Below, piece after piece: positions 16,552 through 25,578 of a stretch of DNA of 64,000 nucleotides; position 1 is the stretch's first letter; each line of letters opens with the position of its first letter. This DNA comes from an uncultured Granulosicoccaceae bacterium. Lineage in GTDB: Bacteria > Pseudomonadota > Gammaproteobacteria > Granulosicoccales > Granulosicoccaceae. The stretch is taken from contig CALJNA010000020.1 of the NCBI GenBank assembly GCA_937981955.1, positions 1-64,000 on the forward strand, in the 5' to 3' direction. The notes under the pieces are model-generated. The model did not search any database. It was not told where the DNA came from and worked only from the letters and a program-made list of their open reading frames with translations. Both the position numbers and the translations under genes were made by a program.

Positions 16552-18867
16552 ATGAATCAGCAAATCCGCACATTAGCCAGAATATTTACTGTTGGCGTAC
16601 TTATCGCGCTCATGACGGTTAATGCCAGGGCGGCGGACGTTCCCGGATTTGATAAGCCGATTTCAATGGCAGCGCGCGAACAGCCTGTGGATAATTTCTT
16701 TGCCGAGTTGTTTGGTCATCTTGGTGTGCCGGTAAGAGTAGACCCGGGCATTGTGGGTTCGGTTAATGGAGACTTCCAGGGCACTGCCAGAGAAATATAT
16801 AAAGATGTGGAGAAAGCGTTTCAACTCACCATGTATTTTGACAGCTCGATGGTTTACATCTACTCATCTGATCAGGTTTCTCGAAAGATTATACCGATGA
16901 GTGAAAAACTCGGGAAAATGGTTTTACGCAACGCAAAGCAAATGCACATTGGTGATTCACTAAACAAGGCGGTCTGGTCAGATATGGGTCTGGTAGTCAG
17001 TGGAACCCAGCGTTACAAAGACCAAATTGAATCATATACCAGAGCAATCCGGAGTCGTACAGCGAAGCCAGACACTGTGCCGACACCTCGTGCCGAGGTT
17101 ATACGTGTATTTAAACTCAAATATGCCTGGGCAGATGACACGACCATAGTCAGTGGCGGGCAGGAGTTGTTAGTTCGAGGCGTGGCGACCCTGCTGCGTA
17201 ACGTGGTTGAAGCAGGCATGGTTGGTGTTGAAAGCACTGCTGGTACACAACGATCTAAGCTTCCGCGAACTGAAAAAAGCTTGCGTGGTCAGGGATTGCA
17301 ATCGGTCGGTCAAAACGTAACATCCACCCAAGGCGAGCCTGACAGACAGGCTCCGCGTAATCACTCTAATCAGATAGCGACTCGTTCGAATGGTGGTGAT
17401 GACGCGTCGAGTAACATGAGTCAAACCAGCATTGTTGCTGATCCGCTTAGTAACGCGGTGATTATTCGTGACCGCCCTGATCGTATGCAGAACTATCAGG
17501 ATCTGATCAACGTGCTCGATGTAGAGCCGCGAATGGTTGAGATCGAAGCCACCATTATTGATATGGACACCGATCGTCTGCGTTCTCTGGGTATTGATTG
17601 GCGAGTACACAGCGACGGCTCGGATTTATTATTTGGCAGTGCGTCGGCCACTAATGCTCAGTTGTACTCAAACCCGGCAGCGATCACGGATGGGTTAACC
17701 GGATTTACCCAAAACGTTCTGAACAACAAAGCATTGTTTCTATCTCGAATTCGTGCGCTGGAACAACAAAAGGCCGCGCGCATTGTATCCAAACCACATG
17801 TAATGACACTGGCTAATGTAGAAGCACTGCTCGATACCACATCTACGTTTTTTATTCGCGTAGCAGGCCGGGAAGAAGTGGACCTGTTCAACGTATCGGT
17901 GGGGACCACCATGCGAGTGACGCCGCATGTGTTTGAAAACGGCGGGCGTTCCCAGATAAAACTTAAAATCGATATCGTTGACGGGAATCAGGCCTTACAA
18001 GAGGTTGATGGCATACCGGTTATCGACGAATCAACGATCAATACCCAGGCCATTATCAATGCCGGTCAGAGTTTGTTAATTGGTGGCCTGGTTCGAGAAT
18101 TTAAAAGTACCGGTGTAACCAAGGTACCTGTACTGGGGAATATTCCAGGGATAGGAGCGCTGTTTAGAAATACCAGCAAGAACACCAGCCGTGTAGAGCG
18201 CATGTTTTTGATCACGCCACGGCTGAATTCGCAGGTATCAGCTGGTAAGCGTTACTCGGTGCCGATTCTGTCAGGGTCAGAAGCCCAAATAATTGAATCA
18301 GGTCCATCGCGCCTTGAACCCTCTCTAGCCGGACTGGCATCCAGAGATAATGCGTTTCCGCTGGAACAACCACTGCCAACGGGTAACGCACGAGTTGGAT
18401 TAACATCGCCTAATCAGCCGTTGCCGGATGCTAGTAGCTACTCCGACCCGTTTTTTGGACCGGACAAGTCCGACCCGTTTTTTGGACCGGACAAGCCTAA
18501 TACATTGGAGCGCGACAAATTATTAAGACAAAGCCCGAATGAACAAGTCGCGCCTTTGACTCAGCCTGAAATACAACGTGAGTTTCAACCCGCCGCCGCG
18601 GAATCTTTAATGGTTAAAGCACCGTGGCAGGAGGTGCTACCGGTCGAGTCCGCGCACGTCCAGAATGCATCGGTTGTCGCCCCGGCATTGGTGAAGCGTT
18701 CGACGATCAAACCAGTAGTCACACAGCGGCCGGCAACACCGACTACAGATTTAGATGAAGGCTGGTCCGAAATTCCTGCTTCGCAATTCAGAAAAACGGC
18801 ACGAAAACCATTCGTGCCAGTACAAGTGATACAGCAACCCGAATCAGGCTGGGTGGAGATTAAGTAG
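16552..18867 (+). CDS. sctC: T3SS outer-membrane secretin SctC
   Basis: A 771-residue secretin that forms the outer-membrane ring. The signal peptide ends near ...VNARA-ADVPG (about residue 28). The N0/N1 domains begin FDKPISMAAREQPVDNFF. A variable linker (about 225-295) follows, then the secretin core with ALEQQKAARIVSKPHVMTLA and the terminal motif VPVLGNIPGIGALFRNT. Beyond the core lies an unusually long C-terminal extension of about 200 residues. It contains two DPFFGPDK copies and two GW[SV]EI motifs near the end, which may be a pilotin or partner docking region. The ATG at 16552 is chosen because it gives a clean signal peptide; the frame also has TTG and GTG codons just upstream. Confidence 0.94.
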   Translation: MNQQIRTLARIFTVGVLIALMTVNARAADVPGFDKPISMAAREQPVDNFFAELFGHLGVPVRVDPGIVGSVNGDFQGTAREIYKDVEKAFQLTMYFDSSMVYIYSSDQVSRKIIPMSEKLGKMVLRNAKQMHIGDSLNKAVWSDMGLVVSGTQRYKDQIESYTRAIRSRTAKPDTVPTPRAEVIRVFKLKYAWADDTTIVSGGQELLVRGVATLLRNVVEAGMVGVESTAGTQRSKLPRTEKSLRGQGLQSVGQNVTSTQGEPDRQAPRNHSNQIATRSNGGDDASSNMSQTSIVADPLSNAVIIRDRPDRMQNYQDLINVLDVEPRMVEIEATIIDMDTDRLRSLGIDWRVHSDGSDLLFGSASATNAQLYSNPAAITDGLTGFTQNVLNNKALFLSRIRALEQQKAARIVSKPHVMTLANVEALLDTTSTFFIRVAGREEVDLFNVSVGTTMRVTPHVFENGGRSQIKLKIDIVDGNQALQEVDGIPVIDESTINTQAIINAGQSLLIGGLVREFKSTGVTKVPVLGNIPGIGALFRNTSKNTSRVERMFLITPRLNSQVSAGKRYSVPILSGSEAQIIESGPSRLEPSLAGLASRDNAFPLEQPLPTGNARVGLTSPNQPLPDASSYSDPFFGPDKSDPFFGPDKPNTLERDKLLRQSPNEQVAPLTQPEIQREFQPAAAESLMVKAPWQEVLPVESAHVQNASVVAPALVKRSTIKPVVTQRPATPTTDLDEGWSEIPASQFRKTARKPFVPVQVIQQPESGWVEIK
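18442..18495 (+). repeat. 27-bp exact tandem repeat inside sctC
   Basis: Two identical 27-bp units (18442-18468 and 18469-18495) encode SDPFFGPDK twice in the C-terminal extension of the secretin. Identity at the DNA level implies a recent duplication. Confidence 0.9.
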
Positions 18868-20099
18868 TGTCTCGTTTAGCCTCACATGAAACCGATCGTA
18901 TTGCCTTAGGGAAGGCTGATAGAGTTTCATCGGTTAAACCAGAGCACAGTTATGTCATATTGATCGTTGCGGGTGGACCGCTGAGTGGCGCACGCATGAA
19001 TCTGGAATTGGGTCGACCCTATACATTGGGTGCCGATGAAGCCAGTGATATTGTTTTGCGGGGTTCTTCAGCTGATCTAAAGCCGATGCAGATCACAGCC
19101 AATGATGACAACATTCGAATTATTCAAGCTGATCAAACCACTCGCGATACGGTTGCTTACCACGATAATCTGGTATTCGGTGCAACTGAGTTTTTTATCG
19201 TTAAGAGCGATGAGCTAACTAAGCCTGCAATTATCGGATCATCAGATGCAATCGAAACAAAGCATTTAGACGGAGTCATGGAGGCTGAGCCAGCCAACAC
19301 TGCTGCGACCAATTCTGCGTCGAAAAAACCTCTGAACAAATTCGATCAGCACTCGAAGTTTGACAGCAATAAGACTTCAAAACAGGTGAAGTTGAGTGGT
19401 ATGCGGCAATGGTTGCGACCCTTAAGCTATGCAGCAGGCTTTGCAGTAATGGGTGTATTTGCGTTTGGACTTTACAGTTGGCAAACAGGTACATTCGAAA
19501 AAGACGTTGCGTTCGCACTACCGATCGAATCGCAACTCGCTGATCTTGGTTACAAGAATTTAAGTGTTGATCGATCATCTGGCACCACGACAATCAACGG
19601 GTACGTACAGACTCCGACACAAGCCATGAAGCTTGCACAATTGCTTTCTGTGCAAAGCGAGCCAGTTTTAAACAGAGTGATGGTCGATACCGAAATCAGA
19701 GATCAGATTGAAAACGTCATGCGTGTTAACGGCATTGCCGGTTCGGTTGAGTCAAAAGGTAATGGTGCGTTTTTGGCGCACACGCAATTGCCCTTGGGTG
19801 AGCAACTTGACGAACTGCAGGGGTTAATTGAGAGTGATGTACCTCAAATAGGCTCGTTCACAGTAAACAATCAATCTCCTGAATTACCGGTGGTTGAGCC
19901 AGACAGTGAGGTGGTTAAGCTTGATGAAGGCAAGCGAGTCGTGTTGGTTAGCTCGGATACGCCTGCTTACGTGGTTACAAAAGATCAGTCCCGCTATTTC
20001 ATTGGATCTATCTTACCAGGAGGATATCGAATTACCGATATTCTAGATGGTCGTGTGTATCTGGAGAAGCAGGGTAAAACAACAGAGCTTAAGTTTTAG
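18867..20099 (+). CDS. sctD: T3SS inner-membrane ring protein SctD
   Basis: A 410-residue protein with the SctD layout. The N-terminal cytoplasmic FHA-like domain (about residues 25-115) includes GARMNLELGRPYTLGADEAS. An acidic or polar linker follows, then one membrane segment (about 188-208, LSYAAGFAVMGVFAFGLYSW), then a periplasmic part with BON/ring-building modules. The start GTG overlaps the sctC stop (TAGTG), so translation is coupled. It forms the larger inner ring that joins the secretin. Assignment rests on order and domain layout as well as sequence. Confidence 0.87.
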   Translation: MSRLASHETDRIALGKADRVSSVKPEHSYVILIVAGGPLSGARMNLELGRPYTLGADEASDIVLRGSSADLKPMQITANDDNIRIIQADQTTRDTVAYHDNLVFGATEFFIVKSDELTKPAIIGSSDAIETKHLDGVMEAEPANTAATNSASKKPLNKFDQHSKFDSNKTSKQVKLSGMRQWLRPLSYAAGFAVMGVFAFGLYSWQTGTFEKDVAFALPIESQLADLGYKNLSVDRSSGTTTINGYVQTPTQAMKLAQLLSVQSEPVLNRVMVDTEIRDQIENVMRVNGIAGSVESKGNGAFLAHTQLPLGEQLDELQGLIESDVPQIGSFTVNNQSPELPVVEPDSEVVKLDEGKRVVLVSSDTPAYVVTKDQSRYFIGSILPGGYRITDILDGRVYLEKQGKTTELKF

Positions 20100-20111
20100 G
20101 GGAAAAATATT

Positions 20112-20414
20112 ATGAGCGACTTTACCAGCGTACAAACACAGTTAGCTTTGAACAGCACTGGTGTCAGTAAAACAGGAAAGTCTGATGCCAGCAGTTGGTT
20201 CGAGGCCATGGCAGAAGCCTGGGGTGAAGCACTGGACAAACAAGCCACTACCATGATTAATCGCGCTGAGGGTTTGTCAAACGGCGCAGAATCTCCCGCT
20301 GAAATTACCATGCTAACGGCGGAATCATTGCGCATGCAATTTTTATCCAATAGTTCGCACACCGCGCTTACCAGCATGGGGTCGGCGTTGGAGACAATGG
20401 CTCGTAAGCAATAG
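20112..20414 (+). CDS. Probable T3SS needle subunit (SctF-like), 100 aa
   Basis: A small helical protein without signal peptide. It ends SMGSALETMARKQ and carries SPAEITMLTAESLRMQF, a pattern shared with the following inner-rod candidate (SPGEVVMLTARSQEFMF). Size, position right after sctD and helix-turn-helix look fit a needle subunit; an inner-rod role cannot be excluded. It is 12 bp after sctD with an AGGGGAA site in front. Its C-terminal segment also resembles that of the 231-aa protein at 11694. Confidence 0.72.
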   Translation: MSDFTSVQTQLALNSTGVSKTGKSDASSWFEAMAEAWGEALDKQATTMINRAEGLSNGAESPAEITMLTAESLRMQFLSNSSHTALTSMGSALETMARKQ

Positions 20415-20482
20415 CGCTACAAGCATTGGTCGCTATAAAAATAGCCAGAACTGTTTTGCCTGATCAACGATAAGGAACTTAC

Positions 20483-20881
20483 ATGGACACATCAATTGCA
20501 GCAGCGGTAGCAAGCGTTAGTGAAACCGGCGCGGTCGCTCCTGAATCCGTAAATGTCGGGTACGACGTGAACTTAAGCTCAGACATTGCTGCGTTTGCAG
20601 ACAGTCTCGAGCGAGCCGACACCATTCAGGCCCCGGCAAAAGTTGAACCATCGGCATTAACAGAGGCCATATTTGCTCCACTTGAATACATCAATAACGA
20701 GGCGAGTGCGTTGGTTGAGTATGCTCAAAATGCAACCGCCTCAGGAAATGAATTGAGCCCCGGTGAGGTTGTCATGTTAACCGCGAGAAGTCAGGAATTT
20801 ATGTTTCATTCGCAACTTACTGCCAATGTAGCAAATCGAACCGCCGATGGATTACAGCAACTGTTTCGACAGCAAAGCTGA
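20483..20881 (+). CDS. sctI: T3SS inner-rod protein SctI (YscI/HrpB-like)
   Basis: A 132-residue helical protein placed directly before sctJ, as YscI/HrpB-type rod genes are. The C-terminal ~60 residues have the rod-like pattern LSPGEVVMLTARSQEFMFH, then ANVANRTADGLQQLFRQQ. The N-terminal half is polar and low in hydrophobics. It would form the inner rod linking the export gate to the needle. It has a clear AAGGA site 9 bp before the ATG, and gaps of 68 and 99 bp on its two sides that could allow separate translation levels. Confidence 0.78.
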   Translation: MDTSIAAAVASVSETGAVAPESVNVGYDVNLSSDIAAFADSLERADTIQAPAKVEPSALTEAIFAPLEYINNEASALVEYAQNATASGNELSPGEVVMLTARSQEFMFHSQLTANVANRTADGLQQLFRQQS

Positions 20882-20980
20882 TAATAAACAGAATCCAATG
20901 GAGTGGCGGTTGCTCTCAATGGATATACAGATACTACGGCAGGTAGTGCGGCTTTGTAATCATACAGGACCAGTATAAGG

Positions 20981-21616
20981 ATGTATTTCAGATTTAAACC
21001 AATCAGTGTGCTGTTGCCAGTGTTGTGGCTTTTGGTGGCTTGTGGTGAAGAAACACTGTATTCCAAGCTCAGTGAGCGCGATGCGAACGATATGGTTGCG
21101 CTATTGCTAAGTGCGGGCCTGTCGGCGAGTAAAGGTACTGATCAAGATGATAAATATAAAGTGCTGGTTGCCAAAGATTCGTTTGCGCAAGCGGTGAATT
21201 TACTCCGACTCAATGGATACCCTAAACAGACATACAATACACTTGGAGAGGTATTCGCCAAGGAGGGGTTTGTATCATCTCCTTTGGAAGAACGCGCTCG
21301 TCTGAACTTTGCATTATCACAGGAAATAGCTAACACCATTTCTAACGTCGATGGTGTCTTGCTGGCCAGAGTACACTTGGCTGTTCCACCAAAAGATGAG
21401 CTTACCGATGAGGTTTCTCCTGCATCTGCATCCGTTTTTATCAAACATCGCGCAGACATCGATCTTAGCGGCAGTACTGGCATGATTAAAAATCTCGTCG
21501 TCAATGGTATTGAAAATCTGGCGTATGACGATGTGACAGTCGCCTTTTTCAAGTCCGGCGGTGTAAACAATATTCGAACCGAAGCCGGTGTCATTCGCGA
21601 GCAGGCGTCAAAGTGA
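20981..21616 (+). CDS. sctJ: T3SS inner-ring lipoprotein SctJ
   Basis: A 211-residue lipoprotein with lipobox LLVAC (Cys 21) followed by two ring-building modules. Conserved stretches include LYSKLSERDANDMVALLLSA and EERARLNFALSQEIANTISN, then VDGVLLARVHLAVP. YscJ/PrgK proteins usually end in a membrane helix. Here the chain stops after the second ring module with no C-terminal hydrophobic segment, as in the shorter EscJ type. It would form the lipid-anchored inner ring with SctD. Its stop overlaps the GTG of the next gene. Confidence 0.95.
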   Translation: MYFRFKPISVLLPVLWLLVACGEETLYSKLSERDANDMVALLLSAGLSASKGTDQDDKYKVLVAKDSFAQAVNLLRLNGYPKQTYNTLGEVFAKEGFVSSPLEERARLNFALSQEIANTISNVDGVLLARVHLAVPPKDELTDEVSPASASVFIKHRADIDLSGSTGMIKNLVVNGIENLAYDDVTVAFFKSGGVNNIRTEAGVIREQASK

Positions 21617-22317
21617 CTCAGCCCGACAGTAATGGTGGGAAAATCCCAGAACAGTTGTCTGCGCAATCGTCTGTGCAGTCGAAGGTCAGGCAACATCGCG
21701 CTGCTGCTGCTCGAATGTTGTTGGCATTGCACCAGGCCGGACAGCTTGCCAAACCAGAAAGCTGGACATGGAATGTTATCGATGTGCTACCCGGTTGGTG
21801 TTTGCAGGATGAACAATCGAGAAATCAGTTGCAGTTGTTATGTGGTGCATTGATCCTGGCTCCAGAGCTTCGCTTGTGGATAGATCGTGAACTCATTCTG
21901 GCAGCGCACCTGTTAATTGGTAAAACGAGTTTTGATTGCATTGTTGCCAAAGCTGATTTAACGCCAGTTCCAGTTAATACCAAGGCGGCGTCCAGGTTTA
22001 CTTTAGTCGCCAATCGCAAAGATGTACTCGATTCGATTAGAGCCGAATTACTGCAGGCCGGTGCGTCTGTGCTGAGTGCGAGTTTACATGCTGATTTACC
22101 TGTTGACATGCTGAGCTCAATGTTAGGTGAAACAGCTGGGAGCGTCAGTTATGAACTGGCGAACAAACTGCTGGCACAGGCTGAAAAGCTATTGCAAGAC
22201 AATGTCGTAAGCTCTGCCGTATCACAGCAGGCAGGTACCACCATAAATATTCAGCCACCTTCGATTGCACCGAAACACAAACCGCAGACAGAACGCAGGA
22301 ACAAGGTGTTTGTATGA
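21613..22317 (+). CDS. sctK: SctK-like T3SS sorting-platform protein (by position)
   Basis: A 234-residue soluble protein between sctJ and sctL, the usual place of SctK (YscK/HrpD-type), which links the cytoplasmic sorting platform to the inner ring. Sequence similarity among SctK proteins is very low, so assignment is mainly positional. A helical domain with GWCLQDEQSRNQLQLLCGAL is present. The C-terminal ~35 residues are Pro/Gln-rich and basic. GTG start overlaps the sctJ stop (GTGA); the stop overlaps the sctL ATG (ATGA). Confidence 0.62.
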   Translation: MTQPDSNGGKIPEQLSAQSSVQSKVRQHRAAAARMLLALHQAGQLAKPESWTWNVIDVLPGWCLQDEQSRNQLQLLCGALILAPELRLWIDRELILAAHLLIGKTSFDCIVAKADLTPVPVNTKAASRFTLVANRKDVLDSIRAELLQAGASVLSASLHADLPVDMLSSMLGETAGSVSYELANKLLAQAEKLLQDNVVSSAVSQQAGTTINIQPPSIAPKHKPQTERRNKVFV

Positions 22318-22931
22318 GTCTGTTCTCGCTTTTTAGTGATAATCACGGTTTTCTTGCGACAGACCAACTGGTTTATACCGCCGATCAATTGCAAGATCTA
22401 CAAAATGCTAACACCATGGCTACCGCACTTGCTGCAGCGCTCGCCGATCAGAATCGCATAAACGAAACGGCAAAGTCTGATGGATTCAATGCAGGTTATG
22501 AAAAAGGTAAACAACAGGCAAAAGAAGAATACAGGCTGGCGATAGAGCAAGCCACGATAGAGCTGCACAAAACATATCAGTGCGATGTGCTTGCACAAAG
22601 AGATGCGTGTGCATCACTCGCAGTTGATATCGTTCGAAAAATTGCCGGCCAGGTTGCTCCTGCAGACTGGTTGTTTGCCGAGGCCAGCACCGCAGCTGGC
22701 GAGCTGATCGATCAGACCGGATTGACTTTGCGGGTACACGCTGATCATTTCGAATCAGTCAGCAGGCGCGTTGCTGGCGATAGACTGTTCGATCGTGTTG
22801 TCGCTGATGAGACTATTGCCTCGGATGCCTGCCGCATTGATACCCGATACGGAACCATCGAAGTTGATCTGGAAACTCAGATAGATCGCGTGCTGAGTTT
22901 GTTCGCGAAAGGTACCAGCGATAATGGCTGA
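22314..22931 (+). CDS. sctL: T3SS ATPase stator SctL (FliH/YscL family)
   Basis: A 205-residue protein immediately before the ATPase gene. The N-terminal third is a long helix with the GxxxG-like spacing typical of FliH/YscL (GFNAGYEKGKQQAKEEY). The C-terminal domain (about 95-205) has the AVDIVRKIAGQV pattern. It would hold the SctN ATPase to the sorting platform. ATG overlaps the upstream stop by 4 bp and the stop overlaps sctN by 8 bp. Confidence 0.85.
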   Translation: MSLFSLFSDNHGFLATDQLVYTADQLQDLQNANTMATALAAALADQNRINETAKSDGFNAGYEKGKQQAKEEYRLAIEQATIELHKTYQCDVLAQRDACASLAVDIVRKIAGQVAPADWLFAEASTAAGELIDQTGLTLRVHADHFESVSRRVAGDRLFDRVVADETIASDACRIDTRYGTIEVDLETQIDRVLSLFAKGTSDNG

Positions 22932-24357
22932 GCACCTCACGGGAAATCACACGGGTGCAGAACCTGCGCTAGAAACTGTCACAAGCCAGATGCGTGATCG
23001 CTTGTTCAGCCACAGTACTGTTGCGCATGTGGGTCGTGTTGTTCATGCCGTGGGTACGTCCATGCGCATTAGTGGACTACCTGTTCGCATTGGTCAACGT
23101 TGCCAGGTTGTTGATCGTCACAGTGGTCATAAGGTACTGGCAGATGTTGTTGGGTTGGAGCAGGGCGATGCCATTCTTGTCCCGCTGGGTGGTTTGCAGG
23201 GCATCGCTTGCGATGCTGAAGTTCGGGTTATGGCTGAGCACGCCAGCGTGCAGGTCAGTGAACATTTGCTCGGCAGGGTCATCGACGGTTTCGGTCAGCC
23301 ATTGGATAACCTGGTTTTGCCCGAAGTCGGTGTCTGCATGCCGCTTAGAACACAAACACCGAATCCACTGACACGAATGCGCGTTGATGAACCATTGATA
23401 ACCGGAGTGAAAGCCATGGATGCTTTGCTGACCGTGGGTATCGGACAAAGGGTTGGCATATTTGCACCGGCAGGTGCAGGTAAATCCACCATGCTTGGCA
23501 TGCTCGCCAGTCAGGCCGAAAGCGATGTCATTGTTATTGGTTTGATTGGCGAACGTGGGCGCGAGGTGCGAGAGTTTCTCGAGGATGTCTTAGGTGCTGA
23601 AACCTTAAAGAAAAGCGTTGTGGTGGTTGCCACATCGGATAAGTCAGCAAAAGAAAGAGTCAGTGCGGCTGACACAGCGACAGCAATCGCTGAAGGTTTT
23701 CGAGATCAGGGAAAGCATGCTTTGTTACTCGTTGATTCGGTAACCCGATATGCCCGAGCTGTCAGAGAGCTTGGCTTGGCGGTTGGTGAACCAACGGTAC
23801 GGCAGGGGTATACGCCGTCTGTGTTTGCTGAGCTACCGCGATTGTTTGAACGCAGTGGCAACAGTCATCTGGGATGTATTACTGCGTTCTACACCGTCCT
23901 TAGTGATGACGAAACCGGACAGGATCCCATCTCTGAAGAAACGCGTTCGATACTCGATGGCCATATCGTGCTCTCGCGTGCGTTAGGTGAAAAAGGGCAC
24001 TTCCCGGCCATTGATGTGCTGGCCAGTCAAAGTCGATTATTCGGACATCTTGCATCGTCGAAGCAGCAGAGCGCTGCTTTAGTGATCAGGTCATTGCTGG
24101 CAAAGTTCAATGATGTCGAATTTTTGTTGCAGTTGGGAGAGTATCAAAGCGGTTCTGATGCGTTGGCCGACGCTGCAATTGCGTTAATGCCCGATATTGA
24201 AAACCTGCTAAAACAGTCCGTTCAAGACACCAGCGCTTTTGATGACACGTTGTCGCAACTGCAGTCTATCGCTGAACGAGCCAGTATGACACTAGACCCC
24301 CATGCCCATTGTGTGGCCGAAGCGATCGAACCTGCATCGGAGCAACTTGACTCATGA
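22924..24357 (+). CDS. sctN: T3SS ATPase SctN
   Basis: A 477-residue ATPase of the F1-beta/FliI type. Walker A is APAGAGKST near residues 181-189, Walker B is HALLLVDSVTRYARA, and GLIGERGREVREF is diagnostic. It has an N-terminal barrel domain and a slightly long C-terminus. It unfolds substrates and strips chaperones at the export gate. It overlaps both sctL and sctO, consistent with tight stoichiometric expression. Confidence 0.97.
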   Translation: MAEHLTGNHTGAEPALETVTSQMRDRLFSHSTVAHVGRVVHAVGTSMRISGLPVRIGQRCQVVDRHSGHKVLADVVGLEQGDAILVPLGGLQGIACDAEVRVMAEHASVQVSEHLLGRVIDGFGQPLDNLVLPEVGVCMPLRTQTPNPLTRMRVDEPLITGVKAMDALLTVGIGQRVGIFAPAGAGKSTMLGMLASQAESDVIVIGLIGERGREVREFLEDVLGAETLKKSVVVVATSDKSAKERVSAADTATAIAEGFRDQGKHALLLVDSVTRYARAVRELGLAVGEPTVRQGYTPSVFAELPRLFERSGNSHLGCITAFYTVLSDDETGQDPISEETRSILDGHIVLSRALGEKGHFPAIDVLASQSRLFGHLASSKQQSAALVIRSLLAKFNDVEFLLQLGEYQSGSDALADAAIALMPDIENLLKQSVQDTSAFDDTLSQLQSIAERASMTLDPHAHCVAEAIEPASEQLDS

Positions 24358-24845
24358 AGGTGCAGCGAACAGACCAGCTGGCAAAAATGCGTACCCTCTA
24401 CGAGCTTCGTGAACGCAGAGCGCATGCAAAAGTCCTTGAACAGCAAAAAAAGGTTCGTATACTCGAATTAAAGTTCAAGGAAATAGATGCGTGTGTAGAT
24501 GAATTTATTACCCGGCTGCGCGTACTGGATGATAGACGAATTAAATGCCAGTTCATTACTGTGTCCATGTTGCAAGAGGAAGCAGCCACCCGGTTAATGG
24601 TTGAAAGAGATTTACGCAAGGAGCGTTTATATTTACAAACTGCAAAGAAAGATGTTAGCGAAGCACTGGACGTTTTAACGGTTCTGCGCAAGCAATGGCG
24701 GCACTGCTCCGCCCGTCTGGAAGCGTTAACGCGGATTGAGCAGAATCAATATGCCGTGGATGCCCGCACTGCACTACAACGTCTTGAACGTGAACATGAT
24801 GATCTTGCCTTCATTGCCCACGGCGAGGTAAATCAACATGGATAA
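24354..24845 (+). CDS. sctO: T3SS central stalk protein SctO (YscO/FliJ-like)
   Basis: A 163-residue, highly charged, almost wholly helical protein with two long coiled-coil arms (about 15-75 and 85-155), as in YscO and FliJ. It directly follows the ATPase gene with a 4-bp overlap. It would insert in the SctN hexamer and contact SctV. Sequence conservation in this family is weak, so the call rests on shape and position. Confidence 0.75.
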   Translation: MKVQRTDQLAKMRTLYELRERRAHAKVLEQQKKVRILELKFKEIDACVDEFITRLRVLDDRRIKCQFITVSMLQEEAATRLMVERDLRKERLYLQTAKKDVSEALDVLTVLRKQWRHCSARLEALTRIEQNQYAVDARTALQRLEREHDDLAFIAHGEVNQHG

Positions 24846-25578
24846 ACGCATAGCACCCGAACCACCAGTACCATTGCAAGAGATTCGAAGCGAAAACGTT
24901 GAACTAAAAGTGCAACAAGGCGTACACAAAGAAGCCTTCGACTTCGCTTTACAACAGGCAGAGCATCGAAGGACCATGAGCAACACAGACCGCCTGGTCA
25001 CAGCAGGGAAACAGCAGGCTGAAATCGTACAAGCATTGATCGCGAACAACTCTTTGAACAGCAATGCGTGTCAACGATTGAATACATTGTCTCTGGCATC
25101 GGCATTTCATCGCTTGCAGAGTAGCGAAAAGGAGAAGCAAGCAGAACGATCAGAGCAGTCATCCGATTTTTTACGTGCCGATTTTACTGACTTTAAATCC
25201 TCGGCTACGTCTATTGAGCACAAAATGCAAACGTGCTCAAACCGTCGGTTAAGTACAGACTCCTTATTGCTGCTACGCGAAAAAATTAACATAACAAATT
25301 TAGGTCATGGCGAAACTATCTCAATAGAACTGGTTGATGACCCAAGCGGTGTGGTAGAAATAAAAATCACCAAAGGTTTGAACAACAGTTGGACTATTCT
25401 GCTATCCGTTCAATCTGACAGTTCCTATAGTGCGATTGATGAAGCGGTCTTGTCGAAAGACCTGAAAGATTATTTGTGCCAATGCGCGATACTGGTCAAT
25501 GACGTATCCATTGGCTTGATCGCTTCCCAAGAACATTCCGCTGGCAACTCTTTATCGCAGGGTGGTCATGGACGTTAG
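24838..25578 (+). CDS. sctP: SctP-like needle-length regulator (by position)
   Basis: A 246-residue protein following sctO. The N-terminal ~130 residues are polar and disordered or helical, rich in Q, S and E, as expected of a secreted ruler. The C-terminal ~100 residues (from about LGHGETISIELVDDPSGVVE) form a compact mixed domain that could be the T3S4 substrate-switching domain. It overlaps sctO by 8 bp and the histidine kinase gene by 11 bp. Similarity to known SctP is not visible by eye. It could be another secreted or accessory protein. Confidence 0.55.
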   Translation: MDKRIAPEPPVPLQEIRSENVELKVQQGVHKEAFDFALQQAEHRRTMSNTDRLVTAGKQQAEIVQALIANNSLNSNACQRLNTLSLASAFHRLQSSEKEKQAERSEQSSDFLRADFTDFKSSATSIEHKMQTCSNRRLSTDSLLLLREKINITNLGHGETISIELVDDPSGVVEIKITKGLNNSWTILLSVQSDSSYSAIDEAVLSKDLKDYLCQCAILVNDVSIGLIASQEHSAGNSLSQGGHGR

